DNA of 9,413 nt from an uncultured Neomegalonema sp. (lineage in GTDB: Bacteria > Pseudomonadota > Alphaproteobacteria > Rhodobacterales > Rhodobacteraceae). A program made the position numbers and the translations under genes. Below, in pieces: positions 1-5,952 of this stretch (its first letter is position 1; the number at the start of each line of letters is the position of its first letter). Location of the stretch: NCBI GenBank assembly GCA_937958345.1, contig CALGNW010000098.1:1-9413 (forward strand), read 5' to 3'. The notes beneath the pieces were generated by a model that was not told where the DNA came from, ran no database searches, and worked only from the letters and a program-made list of their open reading frames with translations.

Positions 1-507
1 CGCGTGCCGCTGGGCGAGGCCGACTTTATCCTCTGTTCCGGTCTGAACGACGACACCTCGGAAACGCCGGATGACTATGCAGAGATGATCAAACAAGGCG
101 TCGCACGCGGTCTGCCGATGGTTTGCGCCAATCCCGACATCATCGTGGATCGCGGCGAGACGCGGCTGTACTGCGGCGGAGCGATTGCTCAGGCCTACGA
201 GGCGGGCGGCGGCACGGTGCATCTATACGGCAAACCCCACGCCCCGATCTATAAACTTGCACGCGCGAAGATAAAGAAACAGACGGGCCGCGACATCCCG
301 AAGGACCGAATTCTCGTTATCGGAGACGGCCCTGCGACCGACGTGCTCGGCGGTATGCGGCACGGATACGATTCGCTCTTTATTGCGGGCGGGCTTGCAG
401 CCGAGCAACTGCTGGACAGCCGGGGCGCGGTGCGGGCGGATGCGTTGTCGCGCTACATCGAAACCGAGGCGATTGCCCCGACCTACACGATGGCAATGCT
501 CGGCTGA
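1..507 (+). CDS. HAD-superfamily class IIA phosphatase (TIGR01459-like), C-terminal part
   Basis: The reading frame is open from the first base and stops with TGA at 505-507, so the N-terminus (with the nucleophile Asp motif) lies outside the window. The visible 168 residues carry the late HAD motifs: GKPHAPIY, whose Lys is the motif-III phosphate-binding residue, then ILVIGDGPATD, the motif-IV acidic pair GDGxxTD that binds Mg2+. Between the class IIA cap region and this core runs a stretch with MVCANPDIIVDRG, typical of NagD-like phosphatases. In alphaproteobacteria I recall this TIGR01459 subfamily being encoded beside ribF, which is the case here apart from the inserted PAS and maoC-like genes; a role in flavin or nucleotide phosphate metabolism is guessed from that but the substrate is not established. 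Only 11 bp separate its stop from that of the convergent PAS gene, and no terminator is visible there. Confidence 0.88.
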   Translation, partial: RVPLGEADFILCSGLNDDTSETPDDYAEMIKQGVARGLPMVCANPDIIVDRGETRLYCGGAIAQAYEAGGGTVHLYGKPHAPIYKLARAKIKKQTGRDIPKDRILVIGDGPATDVLGGMRHGYDSLFIAGGLAAEQLLDSRGAVRADALSRYIETEAIAPTYTMAMLG

Positions 508-518
508 CCAAAGGGTCT

Positions 519-1094
519 TCAGGCGAGCATTTCTTCATTTCGGAAGTTGATGATCGAGATCGCCCGCGTCGCGTCGCCGCCCTCGCCTTTGAACGGAAGC
601 TGCAGCGAGCGATAGCTGGAAAGATCGCGCCCAAGCCGCCACGCCATCATCTTTTCCACAAAATTCGGCACGCCGGTTCCCAGCGAACGCACCAGCCGGG
701 CCGACACATCCCCGGCAACATCGTCCGGCAATGTCTCGTCGATAAAGCTGTTCGCCACCTTGACCGGCAGACGGGACCCAACGGTTTCACCGACAATCGA
801 ACAGCGAAACCGCTCTCCGATCCTCTCGTAGACCATGATATTCGGCAACAGGCGCGGGTTCTCGAACGGTTTGAAAACAGACCAGTCGGGCACGTCGCCG
901 GACACATCCCACCACGACCACCACAGCGCCGCCGCCTGATCCAACAGTGTCGATCCGATAAGATCATCACGGCGCATCGCCAAATTCTCACGCAGAGTTT
1001 GCGGCGGATGGACCTGATGTCCTCTGACAGTTCTGCGCAATCCGAGGTCGTGAGACGAAGCAATATTCATGGCGGACTCACTGTTTAAGTTCAT
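519..1094 (-). CDS. PAS_5-type PAS-domain protein
   Basis: A 191-residue soluble protein with no signal peptide or membrane segment. From about residue 50 to 185 it follows the pattern of the alphaproteobacterial PAS_5 family: an aromatic W-rich helix (LWWSWWDVSGDVPDW), then the NPRLLPNIMVYERIGERFRC block with the next strand IVGETVGSR, then DETLPDD and a final strand ending SIINF. No kinase, GGDEF or output domain is attached, so it probably senses or binds something and passes it to a partner; ligand and partner are unknown. The ATG at 1094 is preferred because GAAAG lies 8 nt upstream on the coding strand; a GTG at 1109 in frame has no ribosome-binding site, and an ATG at 1070 is a weaker option. 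It is a single gene, convergent with the HAD gene and divergent from the maoC-like gene. Confidence 0.75.
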   Translation of the reverse strand: MNLNSESAMNIASSHDLGLRRTVRGHQVHPPQTLRENLAMRRDDLIGSTLLDQAAALWWSWWDVSGDVPDWSVFKPFENPRLLPNIMVYERIGERFRCSIVGETVGSRLPVKVANSFIDETLPDDVAGDVSARLVRSLGTGVPNFVEKMMAWRLGRDLSSYRSLQLPFKGEGGDATRAISIINFRNEEMLA

Positions 1095-1342
1095 AAGCAC
1101 AACTTTCACAATTCATGCCTAACGTTACATTACCGCACACCCCAACTTCACGCGGATAGGTTCAATTTTACGCGTTTTTTGATAAAGACTAGCGGAAATC
1201 CAAGCCTTTTTGCGCGCACCGCCTTTCGCGGCCACCACGTGTCGTGCAGCCAAAAAAGGTATCAATTTTGACCTGCGCGTAATAATGCGACGGTATACTC
1301 ACCACCCGACGTAATTTTGTTACTGCAAGGCCGACGATCATT
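1095..1342. other. divergent intergenic region, no gene seen
   Basis: A 248-bp stretch, visibly richer in A and T than its flanks, between the PAS gene (leftwards) and the maoC-like gene (rightwards). I see no credible ORF or RNA gene in it. It must hold the promoters for both directions; only the rightward one offers recognisable elements (listed separately). On the left side a TTGAAC on the minus strand has no matching -10. A CACGTGTC at 1236-1243 also occurs in the argD leader but is too short to mean much. Confidence 0.5.
1268..1299 (+). promoter_or_regulatory. candidate promoter for maoC-like/ribF/coaA operon
   Basis: TTGACC at 1268-1273 matches the -35 consensus at five of six bases and TATACT at 1294-1299 matches the -10 at five of six. 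The 20-bp spacer is longer than the optimal 17, so this is a tentative call. It would place the transcript start about 35 nt before the ATG at 1343, upstream of a weak AAGG at 1327-1330. Confidence 0.3.
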
Positions 1343-1765
1343 ATGAGCACGCTATTCATCGAAGACATTGAAACGGGAACCGAGCGCGGCTTGTCCCGCG
1401 TGATTACCGACACAGAGATCGAGGCCTTCGCCGTCGCCAGCGGCGACCGCAATCCCCTTCATTTCGATGACGCCCATGCCGGCGAGACCGTTTTCAAGGG
1501 TCGGATCGCCCACGGCATCCTGACCGCCAGCCTGATCTCGGCGGTGATCGGCGAGCAGCTTCCGGGTCATGGCGCGATTTATCTCAGCCAAAGCCTCAAG
1601 TTCCGCGCTCCCGTCCGGCCCGGCGATACTGTCGATGTCGTCTGTACTGTCAAGGACGTGATCCGCGAGAAACGCAGGATCATACTTGATTGCGTCTGCC
1701 GTGTCGGAGATACCGTAGTGCTTGACGGGGAGGCCAGTGTCCTTGCCCCCTCACGGGAAAGCTGA
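1343..1765 (+). CDS. MaoC-like (R)-specific enoyl-CoA hydratase, hotdog fold
   Basis: A 140-residue single-hotdog protein. Residues 33-42 read SGDRNPLHFD, followed by GRIAHGILTASL from residue 53: this is the hydratase-2 motif, with Asp35 and His40 in the positions of the catalytic Asp31/His36 of PhaJ from Aeromonas caviae. The FRAPVRPGDTV segment near residue 90 is also typical. By family it would hydrate trans-2-enoyl-CoA to (R)-3-hydroxyacyl-CoA, linking fatty acid oxidation to polyhydroxyalkanoate or another acyl-CoA pathway, but substrate chain length cannot be read from sequence. Length is normal for the family. The ATG has only a weak AAGG 12 nt upstream. The gene is first of a three-gene set; ribF begins 18 bp after its stop, and coaA (CoA synthesis) follows, a loose thematic link to an acyl-CoA enzyme. 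Confidence 0.87.
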   Translation: MSTLFIEDIETGTERGLSRVITDTEIEAFAVASGDRNPLHFDDAHAGETVFKGRIAHGILTASLISAVIGEQLPGHGAIYLSQSLKFRAPVRPGDTVDVVCTVKDVIREKRRIILDCVCRVGDTVVLDGEASVLAPSRES

Positions 1766-1783
1766 ACGCCAGAGCGGGCCATT

Positions 1784-2704
1784 GTGCATATTATCCACGG
1801 ATACGAGGGGCTAACGCCCGACCAACGGGGTGCAACGGTTGCGCTCGGCAATTTCGACGGCGTGCATCGCGGCCATGCGGCGGTGATTGCGGCTGCGAGG
1901 GCGCTGAACCCGGATGCGCCGCTCGGCGTCGTCAGCTTTGATCCGCATCCGAGGCAGTTCTTTCAGCCCGATGCAGACCCGTTCATTCTCACCCCGCTTG
2001 CGCAAAAGGCGGCAAAGGTCGCCGCGCTCGACGTCGATTTCCTTTATGTCCTGCGCTTCGACAAGGCTCTCAGCGCGATGACGCCCGAAGAATTTGTCCG
2101 GCGGGTCTTGGCGGACGGTCTGGGCATTACCGGCGTCTCGACCGGCAGTGATTTCCGTTTCGGGACCCAGCGCGCGGGCGACTCGTCGGTTCTTCAGGAA
2201 TTAAGCGGCAAATACGGATACACAACCAAGGCACTGACCGAGGTAGCGGACGAAAACGGCGGGCTTTATTCTTCGTCGATGGCCCGCACCGCTCTGCGCG
2301 AGGGACGGCCCGGCGACGCCGCCGCCATCCTCGGCGCGCCCCATGTCATCGGCGGCACGGTCACGAAGGGCGACCAGCGCGGGCGCACAATCGGGTTTGC
2401 GACGGCAAACCTGCCGCTGGACGGCCTGCTTGCGCCCCAATTCGGCGTCTATGCCATCACCGCCTCTCTCCCTGATGGCCGAACCGTCAAGGGCGTTGCC
2501 AATATCGGGATGCGGCCAACCTTCGAAAAGACCGTTCCGATCCTCGAGGCGCACCTGTTCGATTTCGCCGAGGATATTTACGGCCTCGGCATATCGGTGG
2601 CCCTGCACGCCTTTATCCGGCCCGAGCGCAAATTCGACGGCATCAACCAGCTCAAGGCGCAAATTGCCGAGGACGCGGCGGCGGCCCGCGCGGTTCTGAC
2701 ATGA
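1784..2704 (+). CDS. ribF: bifunctional riboflavin kinase / FAD synthetase
   Basis: A 306-residue cytoplasmic enzyme that phosphorylates riboflavin to FMN and adenylylates FMN to FAD. The N-terminal nucleotidyltransferase half shows GNFDGVHRGH (residues 22-31, the HxGH-type site), FDPHPRQFF, and SSSMARTALREG. The C-terminal flavokinase half shows GTVTKGDQRGRTIGF, ATAN at 206-209, the strand ending with the catalytic Glu255 (ILEAHLFDF), and RPERKFDG near the end. Length is normal. The start is GTG at 1784; it gives the expected short N-terminus but has only a poor purine-rich stretch (GAGCGGG) before it. Odd: the near-invariant PTAN motif that binds ATP-Mg and flavin reads ATAN here, the Thr and Asn being kept. 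Its TGA overlaps the coaA ATG (ATGA), indicating translational coupling. No FMN riboswitch is present upstream. Confidence 0.96.
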   Translation: MHIIHGYEGLTPDQRGATVALGNFDGVHRGHAAVIAAARALNPDAPLGVVSFDPHPRQFFQPDADPFILTPLAQKAAKVAALDVDFLYVLRFDKALSAMTPEEFVRRVLADGLGITGVSTGSDFRFGTQRAGDSSVLQELSGKYGYTTKALTEVADENGGLYSSSMARTALREGRPGDAAAILGAPHVIGGTVTKGDQRGRTIGFATANLPLDGLLAPQFGVYAITASLPDGRTVKGVANIGMRPTFEKTVPILEAHLFDFAEDIYGLGISVALHAFIRPERKFDGINQLKAQIAEDAAAARAVLT

Positions 2705-3678
2705 CCGACACCTTCTGGACCGCGCTCAGGACTCCCAGAGACAGCAAGGTCTCGCCGTTCAGGCGGTTTTCGTCGCGCCAATGGGCAAAGTTCCGCGCCG
2801 ATACACCGCTGACGCTCGACGAATCCGAAATCGAAGACCTGCGCTCGCTGGGCGACAACATCGACATCGAAGAGGTGCGGCGGATCTATCTGTCGATCAC
2901 CCGTCTGCTGACCGCCCATGTCGAGGCAACCGAAACCCTGTTCGATCAGCGCGCGCATTTCCTCACGCTCAGCGGACAGAAAACCCCGTTCATCATCGGC
3001 ATCGCCGGATCGGTGGCAGTCGGAAAATCGACGACCGCCCGCCTGCTCCGCGCCCTGCTCGCACGCTCGCCCGGAAAGCCGAAGGTTGATCTGGTGACGA
3101 CCGACGGTTTCTTGCATCCGAATGCCGAACTCGACGCGCGCGGAATTATGAAACGCAAGGGCTTTCCCGAAAGCTATGATGTCGGTGCGATTCTCAGGTT
3201 CATGTCCGCGATCAAGGCGGGCAAGCGACGCGTAAAGGCCCCGCTTTATTCGCACCTCAGCTATGACGTTCTGCCGGATAAGACCCAGACGGTCGATCAG
3301 CCGGACATTCTGATATTCGAGGGCATCAATGTCCTGCAGGCAGGCAAACTGCCCAAGGACGGGCAGGCCGTTCCGGTTGTCTCGGACTATTTCGATTTCT
3401 CGATCTACATCGACGCAAACGAAGAAGACCTGCGGGCGTGGTACGTCTCGCGCTTTCTGCGCCTGCGCGAAACCGCGTTTGCCAATCCCGACTCGTTCTT
3501 TCACCGCTATGCTTCGGTGTCCGAGGCCGAGGCACTCAAGACCGCCGAGCGGCTGTGGCGCACCATCAACCTTGTCAATCTGCGCAACACGATCCTGCCG
3601 ACCCGACCCCGGGCGGATCTGGTCATGCGCAAACAGCACGACCACCGCATCGCCGAGGTCGCCCTGCGGAAGCTTTAG
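2701..3678 (+). CDS. coaA: type I pantothenate kinase
   Basis: A 325-residue cytoplasmic kinase that phosphorylates pantothenate with ATP, the first committed step of CoA synthesis. The P-loop GSVAVGKS occupies residues 103-110, followed by VTTDGFLHPN with Asp135 (equivalent to the catalytic Asp127 in E. coli CoaA), KGFPESYD, PLYSHLSYDV with His185 (matching E. coli His177, involved in CoA feedback binding), PDILIFEGINVLQ, and the conserved end INLVNLRNTILPTR. Conservation with E. coli CoaA runs almost full length (316 aa there), so feedback inhibition by CoA is likely. The ATG overlaps the ribF stop by four bases. In many alphaproteobacteria I recall coaA following the histidine genes; here it sits with ribF. 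Its TAG stop overlaps the stop of the convergent lipoprotein gene, so no terminator fits between them. Confidence 0.96.
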   Translation: MTDTFWTALRTPRDSKVSPFRRFSSRQWAKFRADTPLTLDESEIEDLRSLGDNIDIEEVRRIYLSITRLLTAHVEATETLFDQRAHFLTLSGQKTPFIIGIAGSVAVGKSTTARLLRALLARSPGKPKVDLVTTDGFLHPNAELDARGIMKRKGFPESYDVGAILRFMSAIKAGKRRVKAPLYSHLSYDVLPDKTQTVDQPDILIFEGINVLQAGKLPKDGQAVPVVSDYFDFSIYIDANEEDLRAWYVSRFLRLRETAFANPDSFFHRYASVSEAEALKTAERLWRTINLVNLRNTILPTRPRADLVMRKQHDHRIAEVALRKL

Positions 3679-4250
3679 CGCGCGGGCCGGATATATCCGC
3701 TCAGGTTTTGCTGAACCGAGATCGCAAGCTGTGCATCCAGCTTGGCGGCAATGTCCTGGCTCAGACGGTGCAACGCCTCCTGCCGCTGGACCATGCTCGG
3801 AAAGCCGTCAAAGCGGATTTCCGAATCCACCCGTGCCCCGGCTCCGGCCTCTTCGATGCCGTAGGGCGTAATGACCAGCAGGCGGACCTGAATCGTCGCA
3901 ACGACCACCTCGCCGGTTTCTGTCACCCGCGAGATCGCGCTGGAATCGTCGATGATATACCGCAGCTCGTTTTGACCGCCGGTTGCGGTGATCCGCTGTT
4001 TGGGCCACAGGCGCGCGATTTGCTCGGGCGGGACGATAAAATCGGCATCAGCGGGCGACGCATCGGACCCGACACGGGGCCGGACCGTGATCTGCACTTT
4101 ATTGACACCCAGCGGAATCGGACCGCCCGCAAACCCGATCGGCGGATAGACCGGATTGGGCAGCTTGGTCGGCGCCGCGCAGGCACTCAATCCGAATGCG
4201 GCGGACGCGATCAGGACGCCGCGTCGGGAAACAATGCTCGTATCTGTCAT
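3675..4250 (-). CDS. small lipoprotein of unknown function, possibly Tat-exported
   Basis: A 191-residue protein I do not recognise. The N-terminus reads SRRGVLIASAAFGLSAC (residues 8-24): a hydrophobic signal ending in the lipobox LSAC with Cys24 as the lipidated residue, preceded by an RR pair in a context resembling the twin-arginine motif. The mature part (from PNPVYPPIGFAGG) appears to be mixed beta strands (VQITVRP, ATIQVRLLVITPYG) followed by a C-terminal amphipathic helix rich in Ala, Gln and Leu (LSQDIAAKLDAQLAISVQQ). That layout is vaguely reminiscent of LptE-like outer-membrane lipoproteins, but the similarity is only in outline. The ATG at 4250 is chosen because GAGAG lies 4 nt upstream and it gives a clean signal peptide; an in-frame TTG at 4307 adds 19 charged residues. 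It follows hslO on the same strand after 81 bp, with no obvious terminator between. Confidence 0.72.
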   Translation of the reverse strand: MTDTSIVSRRGVLIASAAFGLSACAAPTKLPNPVYPPIGFAGGPIPLGVNKVQITVRPRVGSDASPADADFIVPPEQIARLWPKQRITATGGQNELRYIIDDSSAISRVTETGEVVVATIQVRLLVITPYGIEEAGAGARVDSEIRFDGFPSMVQRQEALHRLSQDIAAKLDAQLAISVQQNLSGYIRPAR

Positions 4251-4331
4251 CTTACTCTCGCACTTGGCTTTTTTCTTCACATACAGGCTCGGATGCGTAC
4301 CGGACAATCAAATCATGTCACCCGGCGGCCC

Positions 4332-5342
4332 TTAAGGTGTCGGCGATGTGTCACCGCCGGTCAGTTGCTCCAGCGAAAAGACGTATTGCGCGCCGCAGAA
4401 TTGGCAATCCGCGGTGATTTTCCCGTCCTCGACCATGTCGGACAGCGCCGCACGATCATACGACGACAAAACCCCCTCCAGCTTTTCCGCACCGCAGGTA
4501 CAGCCGAAGCCGACCGTCTGCGCCGGATAAACACGCGGCGCATCCTCGTGAAACAGGCGCAGCAACAGTTGCTCGGGCGAAATGAAAGGCCCGATCAGTT
4601 CCAGTTCCTCGACCGTTTCAAGTTTCAGCGCCGCCGTGCGCCAGTCATCGCCCTCGCCCGTCAGCGCGGCGACATCATCACCGGTCATCAAATCCGTACC
4701 GCCGTCGCCCGACGTATCCGGCCCGCGATCCATCAACGGCGAGGCATCGGGCAAATGCTGGATGACGACACCGCCCGCCCGCCAATTCACAGGCTGTCCC
4801 GGTTCCTGTGATTGCGCCGATGCAAGGGCAAAGCGCGTTGCGATCTGCTCGGATTGCGCAAAATAGACCTCGGCGCATTCGGCAAGGCTTGTCCCCGTCA
4901 GCGGCGTCACACCCTGATAGGGTTGGCCGGTTCCCTGATCTATGGTGACACCCATCAGCCCCTCGCCCAGCAAAGCAACCCCTTCGCCGTCCCCCAGCTT
5001 ATCCGCATCATAGGCGGCATAGGCCCGCATCATCGCGGGTTCGCCCTCTGCCTTCGGCGCGAAATAATCCGTGGCCAGCATCGTCACCGCACCGCCCTTG
5101 CCGCGCACCTGAATCGAAAAGCGGTTGCGCAGCTTGATCGTCTGCCCGATCAGCGCCGTCAGCAAAGCCGCCTCGGCCACCAGCGCCGAAACGGCGGGCG
5201 GATAATTGTGCTGCGCCAGAATTGTATCAATCGTGGCGTCCAGCCGCGCGACACGGCCCCGCACGTTCAACCGGTCCAACTGAAACGGCAGGATCGCATC
5301 ATCGCCGGAAATCCGGACGGCGTCGGATTGGTGCTCTGTCAT
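4332..5342 (-). CDS. hslO: Hsp33 redox-regulated holdase chaperone
   Basis: A 336-residue cytoplasmic chaperone that unfolds and becomes active when oxidative stress with heat or bleach oxidises its zinc-bound cysteines. The N-terminal domain opens with FQLDRLNVRGRVARLD and continues through LIGQTIKLRNRFSIQVRGKG, both typical of Hsp33. The C-terminal redox switch is intact: Cys281-x-Cys283 and Cys313-x-x-Cys316, with 29 residues between the pairs, within the family spacing CxC-X27-32-CxxC. The protein is somewhat longer than the E. coli form (about 290 aa), which I recall as usual in alphaproteobacteria. ATG at 5342 is preceded by a good GAGAAGAG ribosome-binding site. In many relatives hslO directly follows argD-argF; here the three are still neighbours on one strand but a PilZ gene on the other strand stands between argF and hslO. 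Confidence 0.95.
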   Translation of the reverse strand: MTEHQSDAVRISGDDAILPFQLDRLNVRGRVARLDATIDTILAQHNYPPAVSALVAEAALLTALIGQTIKLRNRFSIQVRGKGGAVTMLATDYFAPKAEGEPAMMRAYAAYDADKLGDGEGVALLGEGLMGVTIDQGTGQPYQGVTPLTGTSLAECAEVYFAQSEQIATRFALASAQSQEPGQPVNWRAGGVVIQHLPDASPLMDRGPDTSGDGGTDLMTGDDVAALTGEGDDWRTAALKLETVEELELIGPFISPEQLLLRLFHEDAPRVYPAQTVGFGCTCGAEKLEGVLSSYDRAALSDMVEDGKITADCQFCGAQYVFSLEQLTGGDTSPTP

Positions 5343-5590
5343 GGGAAACTCTTCTCTACGCTATGCCGCAGAGGTAAGGCGTCGCGGGCCTGTCGGCAAG
5401 GCGTAACCCTTTGCGCCGCGGGTGCAGGGGCCTCGGCGCCCGCACGCCCATTAACCCTAACTGTCTTGCATTTTTTATAAATTGAAGGCGTTCCGCCGCC
5501 TCTTTGCCGCCATTCTTAGCACAGCGTTAGGTCTGAAATGGTTCTTTAAGGGCGAAGATTGCAACAGCACACGAAAGGCGGCCCTCTATA
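5343..5590. other. divergent intergenic region between hslO and PilZ gene
   Basis: A 248-bp stretch with no credible gene. The half next to hslO is GC-rich and can form a hairpin with arms 5422-5428 (GTGCAGG) and 5439-5445 (CCCGCAC), 7 pairs including one G-U, with no T-tract, so not a terminator. The middle is AT-rich (5451-5485) and holds the candidate rightward promoter. The remaining 100 bp before the PilZ start shows nothing I can name. Confidence 0.45.
5451..5481 (+). promoter_or_regulatory. candidate promoter for the PilZ gene
   Basis: TTAACC at 5451-5456 and TATAAA at 5476-5481, spaced 19 bp, lie in the only AT-rich island of this intergenic region, about 110 bp upstream of the PilZ ATG. 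The TTAACC also resembles half of a CtrA site, but the second TTAA of the TTAA-N7-TTAA consensus is absent, so CtrA control is not supported. The same AT-rich island could serve hslO on the other strand. Confidence 0.3.
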
Positions 5591-5935
5591 ATGCTTGCTA
5601 TAAAAAACGCGTTCATCAAACAGGGCGCACAGGCCACCAACAGCAGACAATTCATCCGCTACAATCTTGTCGAACCCTGTCTCGTCGTACGCTGGGGCCG
5701 CACCTATCAGGGCATGACGCGCAACATTTCGCGGGGCGGTATCGCCCTCGACATCATCGGAATGGGGTCGAGCGCGATGGACGCCGAGCTGACACTTTAC
5801 CTGCGCGATTTCGCGCCGGTCACCGCGACCTCGCGTTGGGCGCACAAACGGACCTTCGGGCTGCAATTCACCGATGGACCGACGGACAATGCCGGACTGC
5901 TGGCGCTGCTGGAGTGTTTGCCGCCGCAAGAGTGA
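5591..5935 (+). CDS. stand-alone PilZ domain protein (c-di-GMP receptor)
   Basis: A 114-residue protein consisting of little more than one PilZ domain. Both c-di-GMP signature motifs are intact: RxxxR at Arg19-Arg23 (RQFIR) and NxSxxG at Asn45, Ser47 and Gly50 (NISRGG). Strands follow in the expected order up to FGLQFTD, and there is no signal peptide or attached output domain, so it would act by binding a partner on sensing c-di-GMP (motility, polysaccharide or attachment control are common roles; the partner is not evident here). An AAAGG lies 12 nt before the ATG, a longer spacing than ideal. It is on the plus strand between hslO and argF, with its own intergenic region upstream and its stop 17 bp from that of the convergent argF. 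Confidence 0.85.
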   Translation: MLAIKNAFIKQGAQATNSRQFIRYNLVEPCLVVRWGRTYQGMTRNISRGGIALDIIGMGSSAMDAELTLYLRDFAPVTATSRWAHKRTFGLQFTDGPTDNAGLLALLECLPPQE

Positions 5936-5952
5936 CGGCACGCCCCCGCGCG

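Noticed and set aside
1236..1243. CACGTGTC shared between the maoC upstream region and the argD leader
   Set aside because: Only 8 bases, partly palindromic E-box-like core, in different positions relative to the genes; chance is sufficient.
1095..1784. FMN riboswitch upstream of the ribF operon
   Set aside because: None of the conserved RFN-element segments are visible; ribF lies only 18 bp after the maoC-like gene.
2578..3645. 355-codon minus-strand frame opposite coaA
   Set aside because: Lies entirely opposite strongly conserved ribF/coaA coding sequence and shows no domain.
3438..4811. 457-codon plus-strand frame spanning the ends of coaA, the lipoprotein gene and hslO
   Set aside because: Antisense to two well-supported genes and out of frame with coaA; composition (Arg/Gln-rich) is that of a shadow frame.
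5422..5445. Hairpin GTGCAGG/CCCGCAC in the hslO leader considered as terminator or riboswitch
   Set aside because: No T-run on either strand and no recognisable aptamer core; likely a chance GC-rich stem.
5451..5461. CtrA binding site upstream of the PilZ gene
   Set aside because: Only one half (TTAACC) is present; the second TTAA at the required 7-bp spacing is missing.
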